A stretch of DNA of 64,000 nucleotides. Origin: Pelomonas asaccharophilus_A (GTDB taxonomy: Bacteria > Pseudomonadota > Gammaproteobacteria > Burkholderiales > Burkholderiaceae_C). The stretch spans positions 806,001-870,000 of the forward strand of contig NZ_JAVDXV010000001.1 in NCBI RefSeq assembly GCF_031458115.1, given 5' to 3'. Each line of letters starts with the position of its first letter. Positions within the stretch are counted from its first letter, which is position 1. Below, one piece after another: positions 46,203 to 56,395 of the stretch. The position numbers and the translations under genes were made by a program. The notes under the pieces were generated by a model, which ran no database searches, had not been told where the DNA came from, and saw only the letters and a program-made list of their open reading frames with translations.

Positions 46203-47298
46203 CGATGTAGTGCATCTCGACGCGGGGCTCGGCCATGGCTTCGGCGGTCCCGCGCAGCTGCGAGTAGCGGTCCGTGCGGCCGGTCCACACACCCGCGACG
46301 GCACCCGCCAGCTGCTCGTCGCTGACCGGCTCCAGCCCGCGCAGCAGGCCGCGCAGGTCATGCCCGCGGCTGGCGAACAGGCAGGTGTAGAGCCGCCCCT
46401 CGGTCGACAGCCGCGCGCGGTTGCAGTCGCCGCAGAAGGCTTGCGTCACGCTGGAGATGAAGCCCACCTCGCCGCCGCCATCGGCATAGGCCCAGCGCTC
46501 GGCCGTCTCGCCGGGTGCGCTGGCCGACAGCGGCACCAGCGGAAACTCGGCCGCGATGCGGCGTTGCACCTCGTGGCTGGGCAGCACCTGATCCATGCGC
46601 CAGCCGTTGGTGGCGCCCACGTCCATGTATTCGATGAAGCGCAGCGTCACGCCGCTGCCCCTGAAGTGGCGTGCCATCGGCAGGATCTGGTCGTCGTTGA
46701 CGCCGCGCTGCACGACCATGTTGACCTTGATGGGCCCCAGACCCGCGGCCTGCGCGGCGCGTATGCCGTCCAGCACGTCGGCGACCGGGAAGCCCACGTC
46801 GTTCATGCGCTGGAACACGGCGTCGTCCAGTCCGTCCAGACTGACCGTCAGGCGGTTCAGGCCGGCCGTCTTCAGGCTCGCGGCCTTTTTCACCAGAGTG
46901 GAGCCGTTGGTGGTCAGCGTCAGGTCCAGCGCCCGCCCGTCGGGCGTGCGCAGCGCGGCGAGCTGGGCGATGAGCGCCTCCAGGCCGCGGCGCAGCGTGG
47001 GTTCGCCGCCCGTGATGCGCAGCTTCTCGACGCCCAGAGCCACGAAGACGCGGGCCAGCCGCGTGATCTCCTCAAAACTGAGGAGGTCGGCATGGGGAAG
47101 GAATTCATGGTGTTTGCCGAACACCTGCTTGGGCATGCAGTAGCCGCAGCGGAAGTTGCAACGGTCCGTCACCGAGATGCGCAGATCCCGCAGGGGCCGG
47201 CCCCGTGCGTCGAGCAGCGGCATGCCGACGCGGACCGGCGCCACCGCAAGGGGGTGCAGCGAGCGGCTGTCGTGCAGGGGAATGACGCGTCCGGACAT
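46195..47298 (-). CDS. moaA: GTP 3',8-cyclase MoaA
   Basis: MoaA is the radical-SAM enzyme that begins molybdenum cofactor synthesis from GTP. The 367 residues have the CNFRCGYC radical-SAM motif, ITGGEPTLR, LTTNGSTL, and the C-terminal second cluster CGDCNRARLSTEGRLYTCLF. It ends in Gly-Gly, as required for activity. A start 24 residues earlier is possible but non-conserved. It is first in the moaA-mobA-acetyltransferase operon. Confidence 0.97.
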   Translation of the reverse strand: MSGRVIPLHDSRSLHPLAVAPVRVGMPLLDARGRPLRDLRISVTDRCNFRCGYCMPKQVFGKHHEFLPHADLLSFEEITRLARVFVALGVEKLRITGGEPTLRRGLEALIAQLAALRTPDGRALDLTLTTNGSTLVKKAASLKTAGLNRLTVSLDGLDDAVFQRMNDVGFPVADVLDGIRAAQAAGLGPIKVNMVVQRGVNDDQILPMARHFRGSGVTLRFIEYMDVGATNGWRMDQVLPSHEVQRRIAAEFPLVPLSASAPGETAERWAYADGGGEVGFISSVTQAFCGDCNRARLSTEGRLYTCLFASRGHDLRGLLRGLEPVSDEQLAGAVAGVWTGRTDRYSQLRGTAEAMAEPRVEMHYIGG

Positions 47299-47372
47299 GG
47301 GGTGATTGTCGCAGCGACGCCATAGCCCCGGGCACTTGCGGCCCTCGCGTGGGCGCGCTTGAATCCACACGA

Positions 47373-48314
47373 ATGGCCCAGATCCTCCACCCCGACCTGC
47401 CGCATTTCATTGCCTTCGGCGAAGCGCTGACCGATCTGACCCGCATCGGTGCCGACCGCTGGCGCAGCAGCTGTGGTGGCTCGCCGTGGAGCGTGGCCGT
47501 GGCGATGTCCACGCTGGGGCAGCTGAGCGCCTTTGCCGGTGCCATCAGCCGCGACGCGTTCGGCGACGAGATCTGGCGCTGCAGCCAGGCCGCGCACCTG
47601 GACCTGCGCTTCCTGCAGCAACTGGCCCGGCCGCCGCTGCTGGTCGTGACGCATGAGGTGGACCCGCCCCGCGCCTTCTTCATCGGCCAGGACAGCGCCG
47701 ACCTGCATTTCCGGCCCGACGGCCTGCCGGCAGGCTGGACGCGCTCGCTGCGCTGGGCGCATTTCGGCAGCCTGGGGCTGGTGCGCCCGCCATTGGCGCC
47801 GCGCTTGCTTGCACTGGCGCAGGCCTTGAAGGCCGAAGGGCGGTTGATCAGCTATGACCCCAACTTCCGCGCGCCGCCCATGGACGCGAGCTATGACGAC
47901 ACCTTGGAGCAGATGTGCCGGCTGGCCGACGTCATCAAGGTGTCCGAGGCGGACCTGCGCGGGCTGTTCCGGCTGCCGGACCACCGCTCCGGCCTGGCGC
48001 AGATCGCCGCCTGGAACCCCGGTGCCTGGCTGCTGCTGACGCGCGGCGAGGCCGGCGCGACGCTGTACCACGGCGTGGAGGAATGCACCGCCCTGCCGCC
48101 CCGGGTGGACGTGGTGGACGCCGTGGGCGCCAGCGATGCGAGGCTCGCCGCCTTGCTGGACAGCCTGATGCGCGACGCTGGCGCGCCGGCCGAGGTACAT
48201 CTGCGCTGGTCTCTGGCCGCTGGTGCCACCGCCTGCACTGCCGCCGGCTTCGCGCCGCCTCTGCCTGCCCTGGTGGCAGCCCTGGTGGACGGCGTCCAGG
48301 TCGTCAAAACCTAG
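47373..48314 (+). CDS. PfkB-family carbohydrate kinase
   Basis: The 313-residue protein starts IAFGEALTDLTRIG and has a ribokinase-like fold with ISYDPNFRAPP and VSEADLRGLF. The phosphoryl-transfer motif reads VDAVGASDAR, where the family usually has G-A-G-D. The catalytic Asp is kept but the anion-hole Gly is Ser. It is most like fructokinases. The substrate is not determined by sequence. The gene lies alone between moaA and the paa operon. Confidence 0.86.
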   Translation: MAQILHPDLPHFIAFGEALTDLTRIGADRWRSSCGGSPWSVAVAMSTLGQLSAFAGAISRDAFGDEIWRCSQAAHLDLRFLQQLARPPLLVVTHEVDPPRAFFIGQDSADLHFRPDGLPAGWTRSLRWAHFGSLGLVRPPLAPRLLALAQALKAEGRLISYDPNFRAPPMDASYDDTLEQMCRLADVIKVSEADLRGLFRLPDHRSGLAQIAAWNPGAWLLLTRGEAGATLYHGVEECTALPPRVDVVDAVGASDARLAALLDSLMRDAGAPAEVHLRWSLAAGATACTAAGFAPPLPALVAALVDGVQVVKT

Positions 48315-48363
48315 GGTTTTCTCCAGGCCTCCTTGATTCGGCCGGAGGAGGCTTCTACGATTA

Positions 48364-48377
48364 ACCGACCGGTCGGT
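48364..48377. promoter_or_regulatory. Putative PaaR operator, 14-bp palindrome ACCGACCGGTCGGT
   Basis: ACCGACCGGTCGGT is a perfect palindrome that ends 11 bases before the paaG ATG. TetR-type PaaR repressors bind palindromes of this size in other proteobacteria, with phenylacetyl-CoA as inducer. A paaR-like gene is in the same operon. Confidence 0.7.
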
Positions 48378-48388
48378 AGAGAAATCCC

Positions 48389-49192
48389 ATGTCCGAACAA
48401 CTGATCCAGATCGAACAGCAGGGCGCGGTGCGCGTCATGCGCCTGAACCGCCCCGAGGCGCTGAACGCGTTCACGGCCGGCATGCTGGGCCAGCTGCGCC
48501 AGGCGCTGCAGGCGGCGGCCGAGGACGGCCAGGTGCGCTGCGTGCTCATCACGGGCGCCGGCCGCGCCTTCAGCGCCGGCCAGGACCTGGCCGACCCGCA
48601 CGTGGCACCCAGCCGCGAGCCGGGGGCCGCGCCCAAGGACATCGGCCACATGCTGGATCACTACTACATCCCGCTGGCGCTGCGGCTGCGCAGCATGCCG
48701 GTGCCGGTGGTGGCGGCCGTCAATGGCGTGGCGGCTGGCGCCGGCGCCAACCTGGCTTTCGGCTGCGACCTGGTGGTGGCCGCCGAGAGCGCCAGCTTCA
48801 TCCAGGCCTTCTCCAAGATCGGCCTGATCCCGGACTGCGGCGGCACCTGGCTGCTGCCGCGGCTGGTGGGCCGCGCCAAGGCGCTGGAACTGGCGCTGCT
48901 GGGCGACAAGGTAAAGGCGCCCGAGGCGCAGGCGCTGGGCCTGATCGCCCGCGTGGTGCCCGATGCCGAGCTGCAGGACACGGCCCTGGCGCTGGCCCAG
49001 AAGCTGGCCGGCATGCCGACGCGGGCGCTGGCCGAGACGCGCCGCGCGCTGGACGACGCGCTGCTGGTGGACTACGAGTCCGCGCTGAAGCGCGAAGGTG
49101 GCCTGCAAAGCCAGCTGGGCTTCTCGCACGACTACCTGGAGGGCGTTGCCGCCTTCCTGGACAAGCGCGCCCCCGAGTTCAAGGACCGCTGA
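48389..49192 (+). CDS. paaG: 1,2-epoxyphenylacetyl-CoA isomerase PaaG
   Basis: PaaG isomerises the ring-1,2-epoxide of phenylacetyl-CoA to the oxepin-CoA. The 267-residue crotonase has GAGRAFSAGQDLADP (oxyanion hole), NGVAAGAGANLAFGCDLVVAA, and the catalytic Asp in GLIPDCGGTWLLPRL. It is the first gene after the putative operator and is followed 2 bases later by paaI. Confidence 0.93.
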   Translation: MSEQLIQIEQQGAVRVMRLNRPEALNAFTAGMLGQLRQALQAAAEDGQVRCVLITGAGRAFSAGQDLADPHVAPSREPGAAPKDIGHMLDHYYIPLALRLRSMPVPVVAAVNGVAAGAGANLAFGCDLVVAAESASFIQAFSKIGLIPDCGGTWLLPRLVGRAKALELALLGDKVKAPEAQALGLIARVVPDAELQDTALALAQKLAGMPTRALAETRRALDDALLVDYESALKREGGLQSQLGFSHDYLEGVAAFLDKRAPEFKDR

Positions 49193-49194
49193 AC

Positions 49195-49619
49195 ATGGAC
49201 GCGCAAGCCACAGCCGAAAAGGTCCGCGACACGATGTTGGCGGACGATGCCGCCACCCGCATGCTGGGCATGCAGATCGCGGAGGTTGGACCCGGACGCG
49301 CGGTCGTCACGATGACCGTGCGGGCCGACATGCTGAACGGCTTCGCGATCTGCCACGGCGGGTTGATCGCCACGCTGGCGGACTCGGCGTTTGCATTCGC
49401 CTGCAATGCCCGCAACGCGCTGACGGTGGCGTCGGGCTTCGGCATCGACATCCTGAAGTCCGCGAAGTTGAATGACGTGCTGACGGCGACGGCGGAGGAG
49501 ACATCGCTGGCAGGCCGCACGGGGCTGTACGACGTGACGGTGAAGAACCAGAACGGCGACCTGATCGCGATGTTCCGTGGCAGGTCCTACCGCCTCGGCG
49601 AAAGAAAGGTGTTTGAAGC

Positions 49620-49623
<4 letters not shown>
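49195..49623 (+). CDS. paaI: Phenylacetyl-CoA pathway thioesterase PaaI
   Basis: PaaI hydrolyses stalled hydroxyphenylacetyl-CoA esters, freeing CoA. The 142-residue hotdog-fold protein has the catalytic-Asp region HGGLIATLADSAFAFACN and the SGFGIDIL and TGLYDVTVKNQNGDLIAMFRGRSYR strands. Family length is about 140. The stop overlaps the paaK start by 4 bases. Confidence 0.94.
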
Positions 49624-50921
<1,298 letters not shown>

Positions 50922-50930
50922 ATACCAAAG

Positions 50931-51004
50931 GCAACCACAGAGGCACAGAGACACAGAGAGAGCGCCCTCTGAGTTCCTCCGTGTCTCTGTGCCTCTGTGG
51001 TTGC
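50931..51004. repeat. Inverted repeat with 24-bp perfect arms
   Basis: The arms at 50931-50954 and 50981-51004 are exact reverse complements, with a 26-base loop between. The pattern of ACAGAGGCACAGAG-type repetition resembles dispersed repeats seen across many bacterial genomes. It lies between paaK and paaA and could form a transcript hairpin. No U-tract follows, so it is not a standard terminator. Confidence 0.9.
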
Positions 51005-51023
51005 ATTTCTTTAGGAGCTTGAG

Positions 51024-52028
51024 ATGTATACACAAGCCATGGACCTGATGGCCCGCGAGGCCAAGCCCAAGGTGGTCAAGTCCGCCGAGGAACTGGCCCG
51101 CGAGGAAGCGTTTGAAGCCCGCATCGATGCCGGTGACTTCATCGAAGCCAAGGACTGGATGCCCGAGCACTACCGCAAGACGCTCGTGCGGCAGATCAGT
51201 CAGCACGCGCACAGCGAAATCGTCGGCATGCTGCCCGAGGGCAACTGGATCACGCGCGCGCCGACGCTGAAGCGCAAGGCGATTCTTCTTGCCAAGGTGC
51301 AGGACGAGGGCGGCCATGGCCTGTACCTCTACGCCGCCGCCGAGACGCTGGGCACCAGCCGAGACGAGATGACCGAGGCGCTGCTGTCCGGCAAGGCCAA
51401 GTACAGCTCCATCTTCAACTACCCCACGCTGACCTGGGCCGACATCGGCGTCATCGGCTGGCTGGTGGATGGTGCCGCCATCATGAACCAGGTGCCGCTG
51501 TGCAGGTGTTCCTATGCGCCTTATGCGCGGGCCATGATCCGCGTCTGCCGCGAGGAGAGCTTCCATCAGCGCCAGGGCTACGAGAGCCTGCTGACGATGA
51601 TGACGCACGGCACCGCAGCGCAGAAGGCCATGGTGCAGGACGCCGTGAACCGCTGGTGGTGGCCTTCGCTGATGATGTTCGGCCCGGCGGACAAGGATTC
51701 GCCCAACTCCGAGCAGAGCATGCGCTGGGGCATCAAGCGCGTCACCAACGACCAGCTGCGCCAGAAGTTCGTCGACGCGACGATTCCGCAGGCCGACATC
51801 CTCGGCGTGACGGTGCCGGACCCGGCGCTGAAGTGGAACGCCGAGCGTGACAGCTACGACTTCGGCGACATCGACTGGGCCGAGTTCTGGCGCGTGGTGG
51901 GCGGTGAAGGTCCGTGCAACCGCGAGCGCCTGGCCGCCCGCAACAAGGCCTGGGACGACGGCGCCTGGGTGCGCGATGCGGCGCTGGCCCACGCCCGCAA
52001 GCAAGCGACGAAAGCAGAGGCAGCCTGA
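51024..52028 (+). CDS. paaA: Phenylacetyl-CoA epoxidase catalytic subunit PaaA
   Basis: PaaA carries the di-iron centre that epoxidises the ring of phenylacetyl-CoA. The 334 residues show QISQHAHSEIVGMLPEGNWI, KVQDEGGHGLYLYAAAETLG and RVCREESFHQRQGYE, each with conserved Glu/His ligands. An AGGAG ribosome site precedes the ATG. It overlaps paaB by one base (TGATG). Confidence 0.98.
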   Translation: MYTQAMDLMAREAKPKVVKSAEELAREEAFEARIDAGDFIEAKDWMPEHYRKTLVRQISQHAHSEIVGMLPEGNWITRAPTLKRKAILLAKVQDEGGHGLYLYAAAETLGTSRDEMTEALLSGKAKYSSIFNYPTLTWADIGVIGWLVDGAAIMNQVPLCRCSYAPYARAMIRVCREESFHQRQGYESLLTMMTHGTAAQKAMVQDAVNRWWWPSLMMFGPADKDSPNSEQSMRWGIKRVTNDQLRQKFVDATIPQADILGVTVPDPALKWNAERDSYDFGDIDWAEFWRVVGGEGPCNRERLAARNKAWDDGAWVRDAALAHARKQATKAEAA

Positions 52029-52321
52029 TGAGCAATCCGAAGAACGAATGGCCGCTGTGGGAAGTGTTCGTCCGCAGCAAGGCGGGCCTGGACCACAAGC
52101 ACTGCGGCAGCCTGCACGCGCCCGATTCGTCGATGGCCATCCAGATGGCCCGCGACGTCTACACGCGTCGCCAGGAAGGCACCAGCATCTGGGTCGTGCG
52201 CTCCGAGCAGATCGTCGCCAGCGACCCGACCGAGAAGGGCAGCCTGTTCGAGCCGGCCGACGACAAGGTCTACCGCCATCCGACGTTCTATGAACTGCCG
52301 GATGAACTGAACCACATGTGA
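52028..52321 (+). CDS. paaB: Phenylacetyl-CoA epoxidase subunit PaaB
   Basis: PaaB helps assemble the PaaABCE complex. The 97-residue protein has WEVFVRSKAGLDHKHCGSLHAPD and ARDVYTRRQEGTSIWVVRS, characteristic of the family. The stop overlaps the paaC start by one base (TGATG), so all paaA-D junctions are coupled in the same way. Confidence 0.97.
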   Translation: MSNPKNEWPLWEVFVRSKAGLDHKHCGSLHAPDSSMAIQMARDVYTRRQEGTSIWVVRSEQIVASDPTEKGSLFEPADDKVYRHPTFYELPDELNHM

Positions 52322-53085
52322 TGGACGCCAAGACCACCTACGTCCTGCGCCTCGCGGACACCTGCCTCATCCACAGCCAGCGGCTGTCGGAATGGGCCGG
52401 CCACGCACCGGTGCTGGAGGAAGACCTCGCGCTGTCCAACATCGCACTGGACCTGCTGGGCCAGGCACGCGCGCTGCTGACGCATGCCGGCCAGCTCGAA
52501 GGCGCCGGCCGCGATGAAGACCAGCTCGCCTTCCTGCGCGAGGAGCGCGAGTACCGCAACATCATCCTCGTCGAGCTGCCCAACGCGGCGGCCAGCCCCA
52601 GCGATGGCGGCGGCGGGCGCGACTTCGCGCTGACGACGATCCGCAACGCCGCCATGGCCATCTGGCTGGAGCTGCTGTACGAGCGACTGCAGACCAGCCT
52701 GGACACCGAACTGGCCGGCATTGCCGCCAAGTCGCTGAAGGAAGTGCGCTACCACCGCCAGCACAGCAGCGACTGGGTTGTTCGCCTGGGCGACGGCACG
52801 GCGGAGTCGCAGGCCCGCATGCAGGCCGCGTTGAACGTGCTGTGGCCGTATTTCAACGAACTGTTCGCCGCCGAGGGCGTGGATGGCGTCGGCCCCGCGT
52901 GGAACGAGCTGGAGCCCGAGTGGCGCACCCGTTGGACCACGCTGATGCAGGAAGCCATGCTCGCGCTGCCGCGCGACAGCGCGATGCAGCCGCGCGGTAT
53001 CGACGGCGTCCACAGCGAGCACATGGGCCACATGTTGGGCACCATGCAGTTCCTGCAGCGCACCTACCCGGGTGGAGTCTGGTGA
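52321..53085 (+). CDS. paaC: Phenylacetyl-CoA epoxidase structural subunit PaaC
   Basis: PaaC is a ferritin-fold structural partner of PaaA. The 254 residues show LADTCLIHSQRLSEWAGHAPVLEEDLALSNIALDLLGQA and EVRYHRQHSSDWVVRLGDGT. A GTG one codon upstream is possible, but the ATG directly overlapping the paaB stop matches the other junctions. Confidence 0.97.
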   Translation: MDAKTTYVLRLADTCLIHSQRLSEWAGHAPVLEEDLALSNIALDLLGQARALLTHAGQLEGAGRDEDQLAFLREEREYRNIILVELPNAAASPSDGGGGRDFALTTIRNAAMAIWLELLYERLQTSLDTELAGIAAKSLKEVRYHRQHSSDWVVRLGDGTAESQARMQAALNVLWPYFNELFAAEGVDGVGPAWNELEPEWRTRWTTLMQEAMLALPRDSAMQPRGIDGVHSEHMGHMLGTMQFLQRTYPGGVW

Positions 53086-53552
53086 TGAACCTCGCCGCCG
53101 CCCGCGAGCGCCTGGCGCAGGTGCCTGATCCCGAGATCCCCGCGGTGACGCTGGTGGACCTGGGCATCGTGCGCGACCTGCGCGAGACGGCGTCGGGCGT
53201 CGAGGTCGTGCTGACGCCCACCTACAGCGGCTGCCCGGCCACCGAGCTGATTGCCGACGACGTGCGCGCCGCGCTGGCAGAGTTCGGCGACGTGACCGTC
53301 ACGCTGCAGCGCGCGCCGGCCTGGAGCACCGACTGGATCACGCCCGAGGGCCGCGAGAAGCTGCAGCAGTACGGCATCGTGCCGCCGCAGTGCAGCGCCG
53401 AGCAGGCCATCAAGGTCGTGCCGCGGCTGCGCTGCCCGCGCTGTGACAGCGGCTCGACGCAGCAACTGTCCCGCTTCGGCTCCACCGCCTGCAAGTCCAC
53501 GTGGCGCTGCATCGAGTGCCTGGAACCCTTCGAATACTTCAAGCCCATTTAA
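53085..53552 (+). CDS. paaD: Phenylacetate pathway iron-sulfur maturation protein PaaD
   Basis: PaaD is a SUF-like protein thought to supply iron-sulfur assembly for the reductase. The 155 residues have a MIP18-type domain (VPDPEIPAVTLVDLGIVRDL, TPTYSGCPATELI) and a C-terminal zinc ribbon (CPRC with CIEC). It overlaps paaC by one base. Confidence 0.94.
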   Translation: MNLAAARERLAQVPDPEIPAVTLVDLGIVRDLRETASGVEVVLTPTYSGCPATELIADDVRAALAEFGDVTVTLQRAPAWSTDWITPEGREKLQQYGIVPPQCSAEQAIKVVPRLRCPRCDSGSTQQLSRFGSTACKSTWRCIECLEPFEYFKPI

Positions 53553-53556
53553 AGCA

Positions 53557-54615
53557 ATGGCTATCCAGTTCCACCCGCTTCGCGTGTCTTCGGTCGAGCG
53601 CGATACCGACGACGCGATGGTGGTCGGCTTCGACGCACCCGAAGGCTTCACCTTCGAGCCTGGCCAATACCTGACGTTGCGCACCCACATCGCTGGCCAG
53701 GAGCTGCGCCGCAGCTACTCCATCTGTTCCGACCGCCAGCTGCGCGTCGGCATCCGCCGCGTCGAAGGTGGCGCGTTCTCCACCTGGGTGCATGAGCGGC
53801 TGCAGCCGGGCGATCTGATCGAGTCCTACCCGCCGCAGGGCCGCTTCGTGCTGCCGGCCGCGCGGGCCGAAGGGCGCCACGTGCTGTTCATCGCCGGTGG
53901 CTCGGGCATCACGCCCATCCTGGCTCTGCTGACGGCGCTGCTGGAGCGCGAACCGGCCGCGCGCGCGACGCTGATCTACGCCAACCGCCGCACCGCGTCG
54001 ACGATGTTCAAGGAAGAACTCGAAGACCTGAAGAACCGCTTCATGACGCGGCTGTCGCTGCACCTGATCTTCAGCCGCGAGGTCGTCGACGCGCCGCTGT
54101 ACGGCGGCCGCCTGGACGCCGGCAAGCTCAGCGTGTTCCTGTCCGGCCCGGTGCCGGCGGCGAGCCTTGACGAAGTCTTCGTCTGCGGCCCGTTCGAGAT
54201 GAACGACCAGGCCGAGGCCGCGCTGCTGGGCTCGGGTGTGCCGGCCAATCGCATTCACATCGAGCGCTTCGGCACGCCGGAGACGCTGAGCGGCCGACCT
54301 GTGCCGCACGAGGTCAAGCCCGGCGATGCGCCCGAGGCACGCGTGACCGTCATCCGCGACGGCCTGTCGCGCGAGATCGAGTTCCATGCCGGCGACCCCA
54401 GCCTGCTGGACGCCGCCGCCCGCGAAGGCATGGACGTGCCGTTCTCCTGCAAGAGCGGCGTGTGCTCCACCTGCCGCTGCAAGCTCATCGAGGGCCAGGT
54501 GCGCATGGACAAGAATTTCGCGCTCGACAAGGCCGAGGTCGCTGCCGGGTTCATCCTGAGCTGCCAGGCCCACCCGTTGACCGACAAGGTCGTCATTTCC
54601 TTTGATGAACGTTGA
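53557..54615 (+). CDS. paaE: Phenylacetyl-CoA epoxidase reductase PaaE
   Basis: PaaE moves electrons from NADPH through FAD and a [2Fe-2S] cluster to PaaA. The 352 residues have the FAD motif RRSYSICSD, NAD-binding FIAGGSGITP and the C-terminal plant-type ferredoxin CKSGVCSTCRCKL plus a distal LSCQAHP. The start is 4 bases after paaD. The stop overlaps the regulator gene by one base. Confidence 0.97.
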   Translation: MAIQFHPLRVSSVERDTDDAMVVGFDAPEGFTFEPGQYLTLRTHIAGQELRRSYSICSDRQLRVGIRRVEGGAFSTWVHERLQPGDLIESYPPQGRFVLPAARAEGRHVLFIAGGSGITPILALLTALLEREPAARATLIYANRRTASTMFKEELEDLKNRFMTRLSLHLIFSREVVDAPLYGGRLDAGKLSVFLSGPVPAASLDEVFVCGPFEMNDQAEAALLGSGVPANRIHIERFGTPETLSGRPVPHEVKPGDAPEARVTVIRDGLSREIEFHAGDPSLLDAAAREGMDVPFSCKSGVCSTCRCKLIEGQVRMDKNFALDKAEVAAGFILSCQAHPLTDKVVISFDER

Positions 54616-55232
54616 TGGCCCGCAAACGCGCCCCCGGCTTTGAAGCGCAACGCGAGGACATCCTCGCCGCCGCCGCCCGGCTGTTCGCCGAACAAGGCTT
54701 CAGCGCCACGTCCATGAACCAGGTCGCCGAGGCCTGCGGCGTGGCCAAGCCGACGCTGTACCACTACTTCCAGGACAAGCAGGAGCTGCTGGCGCAGATC
54801 TGCGACAGCCATGTGCATGCGCTGCTGGCGCTGGTTGCCGACGTCAAGGCGCGGCAGCTCGCGCCCGACGCCCAGCTGCGCGCGCTGATCGAGGGCTTCA
54901 CGCGCGCCTATGCCGACGCGCAGGACCAGCACCGCGTGCTGACCAGCGAGATCAAGTTCCTGGCCGACGAGGAGCGCGAACGCCTGCTGGACGTGGAGCG
55001 CCGCGTCGTGGGCGAGTTCGCTTCGGCCATCGCCAGCGTGCGGCCCGAACTGAGTGACGCCAAACTGCACAAGCCGTTGACCATGTTGCTCTTTGGCATG
55101 ATCAACTGGACCTTCACCTGGCTGCGCCCCGATGGCGAGCTTTCGCACGAGGCGCTGGCTGACCTGGTCAGCGACCTGTTCTTTGGCGGCCTGGGCGCGG
55201 TGCGCGCGCCCCAGACCACCGCCGTTCAATAA
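54615..55232 (+). CDS. paaR: TetR-family repressor PaaR
   Basis: The 205-residue regulator has an N-terminal TetR helix-turn-helix (SMNQVAEACGVAKPTLYHYFQDKQELL) and a helical ligand-binding region. Its position inside the paa operon and the palindrome ahead of paaG identify it as PaaR, which is relieved by phenylacetyl-CoA. This is inference from context and family. A TTG one codon upstream could also start it. Confidence 0.87.
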   Translation: MARKRAPGFEAQREDILAAAARLFAEQGFSATSMNQVAEACGVAKPTLYHYFQDKQELLAQICDSHVHALLALVADVKARQLAPDAQLRALIEGFTRAYADAQDQHRVLTSEIKFLADEERERLLDVERRVVGEFASAIASVRPELSDAKLHKPLTMLLFGMINWTFTWLRPDGELSHEALADLVSDLFFGGLGAVRAPQTTAVQ

Positions 55233-55249
55233 CCCCTGAGGAGACCCCC

Positions 55250-56395
55250 GTGAAAATGTTCAAGCAAGTTGCCGTTGCCCTCGCCGCTTCCATCGCCCTG
55301 GCCGCCCATGCGGACATCAACGTCGGCGTCACGGTCTCGGCCACCGGTCCTGCGGCTTCGCTGGGCATCCCGGAGAAGAACACCTTCGCGCTGATGCCCA
55401 CCACCATCGCCGGCCAGAAGGTCAACTACATCGTGCTGGACGACGCGTCCGACACGACCACCGCTGTCGCCAACACGCGCAAGCTCATCACCGACAACAA
55501 GGTCGACATCGTCATCGGCTCCACCGTCACGCCCAACTCGCTGGCGATGATCGACGCGGTGTCCGAGTCCGGCACGCCCATGATCTCGATGGCCGCGTCG
55601 GCCCGCATCGTGGAGCCCATCGACGCGAAGAAGAAGTGGGTCTTCAAGACGCCGCAGAACGACATCATGATGGCGCTGGCCATCGTGACCCACATGGTGG
55701 ACAACGGCATCAAGACGGCCGGCTTCATCGGCTTTGCCGATGCCTACGGCGAAGGCTGGTGGGGCGAGTTCAACAAGATCGCCGCGGCCAAGAAGCTCAA
55801 CATCGTCGCGAGCGAACGCTACAACCGCACGGACACGTCCGTCACCGGCCAGGTGCTCAAGCTCGTGGCCGCCAAGCCCGACGCCATCCTCATCGCCGGC
55901 TCGGGCACGCCCGCCGCACTGCCGCAGAAGGCGCTGAAGGAGCGCGGCTACGCCGGCAAGATCTACCAGACCCACGGCGTGGCCAACAACGACTTCCTGC
56001 GCGTGGGCGGCAAGGACGTGGAAGGCACGCTGCTGCCGTCCGGCCCGGTGCTGGTGGCGGCGCAACTGCCGGCCGACCATCCGGTGAAGAAGAGCGCCGA
56101 GGCCTACATCGCCAAGTACGAGGCGGCGCACGGCAAGGGCTCCGTGTCCACCTTCGGCGGCCACGCCTGGGACGCCGGCCTGCTGCTGGCCGCCGCCGCG
56201 CCGGAAGCACTGAAGAAGGCCCAGCCGGGCACGTCGGCCTTCCGCGCCGCGCTGCGCGACGCGCTGGAGAACACGAAGAACGTGGCTGGCGCACACGGCG
56301 TGTTCAACATGTCGGCCGGCGACCACCTGGGCCTGGATCAGCGCGCCCGCGTGATGGTGCAGATCAAGGATGGCAAGTGGGTCTTGATCAAGTGA
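55250..56395 (+). CDS. Periplasmic branched-chain amino acid/aromatic-acid-type binding protein
   Basis: The 381-residue protein has a signal peptide (FKQVAVALAASIALAAHA) and a leucine-binding-protein-like fold (VGVTVSATGPAASLGIPEKNTFALMP). It resembles LivK-type receptors, and in paa operons such proteins are thought to bind aromatic acids. No matching permease is present here. The GTG start has a GAGGAG ribosome site; an ATG two codons later is possible. It overlaps paaZ by 4 bases. Confidence 0.85.
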   Translation: MKMFKQVAVALAASIALAAHADINVGVTVSATGPAASLGIPEKNTFALMPTTIAGQKVNYIVLDDASDTTTAVANTRKLITDNKVDIVIGSTVTPNSLAMIDAVSESGTPMISMAASARIVEPIDAKKKWVFKTPQNDIMMALAIVTHMVDNGIKTAGFIGFADAYGEGWWGEFNKIAAAKKLNIVASERYNRTDTSVTGQVLKLVAAKPDAILIAGSGTPAALPQKALKERGYAGKIYQTHGVANNDFLRVGGKDVEGTLLPSGPVLVAAQLPADHPVKKSAEAYIAKYEAAHGKGSVSTFGGHAWDAGLLLAAAAPEALKKAQPGTSAFRAALRDALENTKNVAGAHGVFNMSAGDHLGLDQRARVMVQIKDGKWVLIK

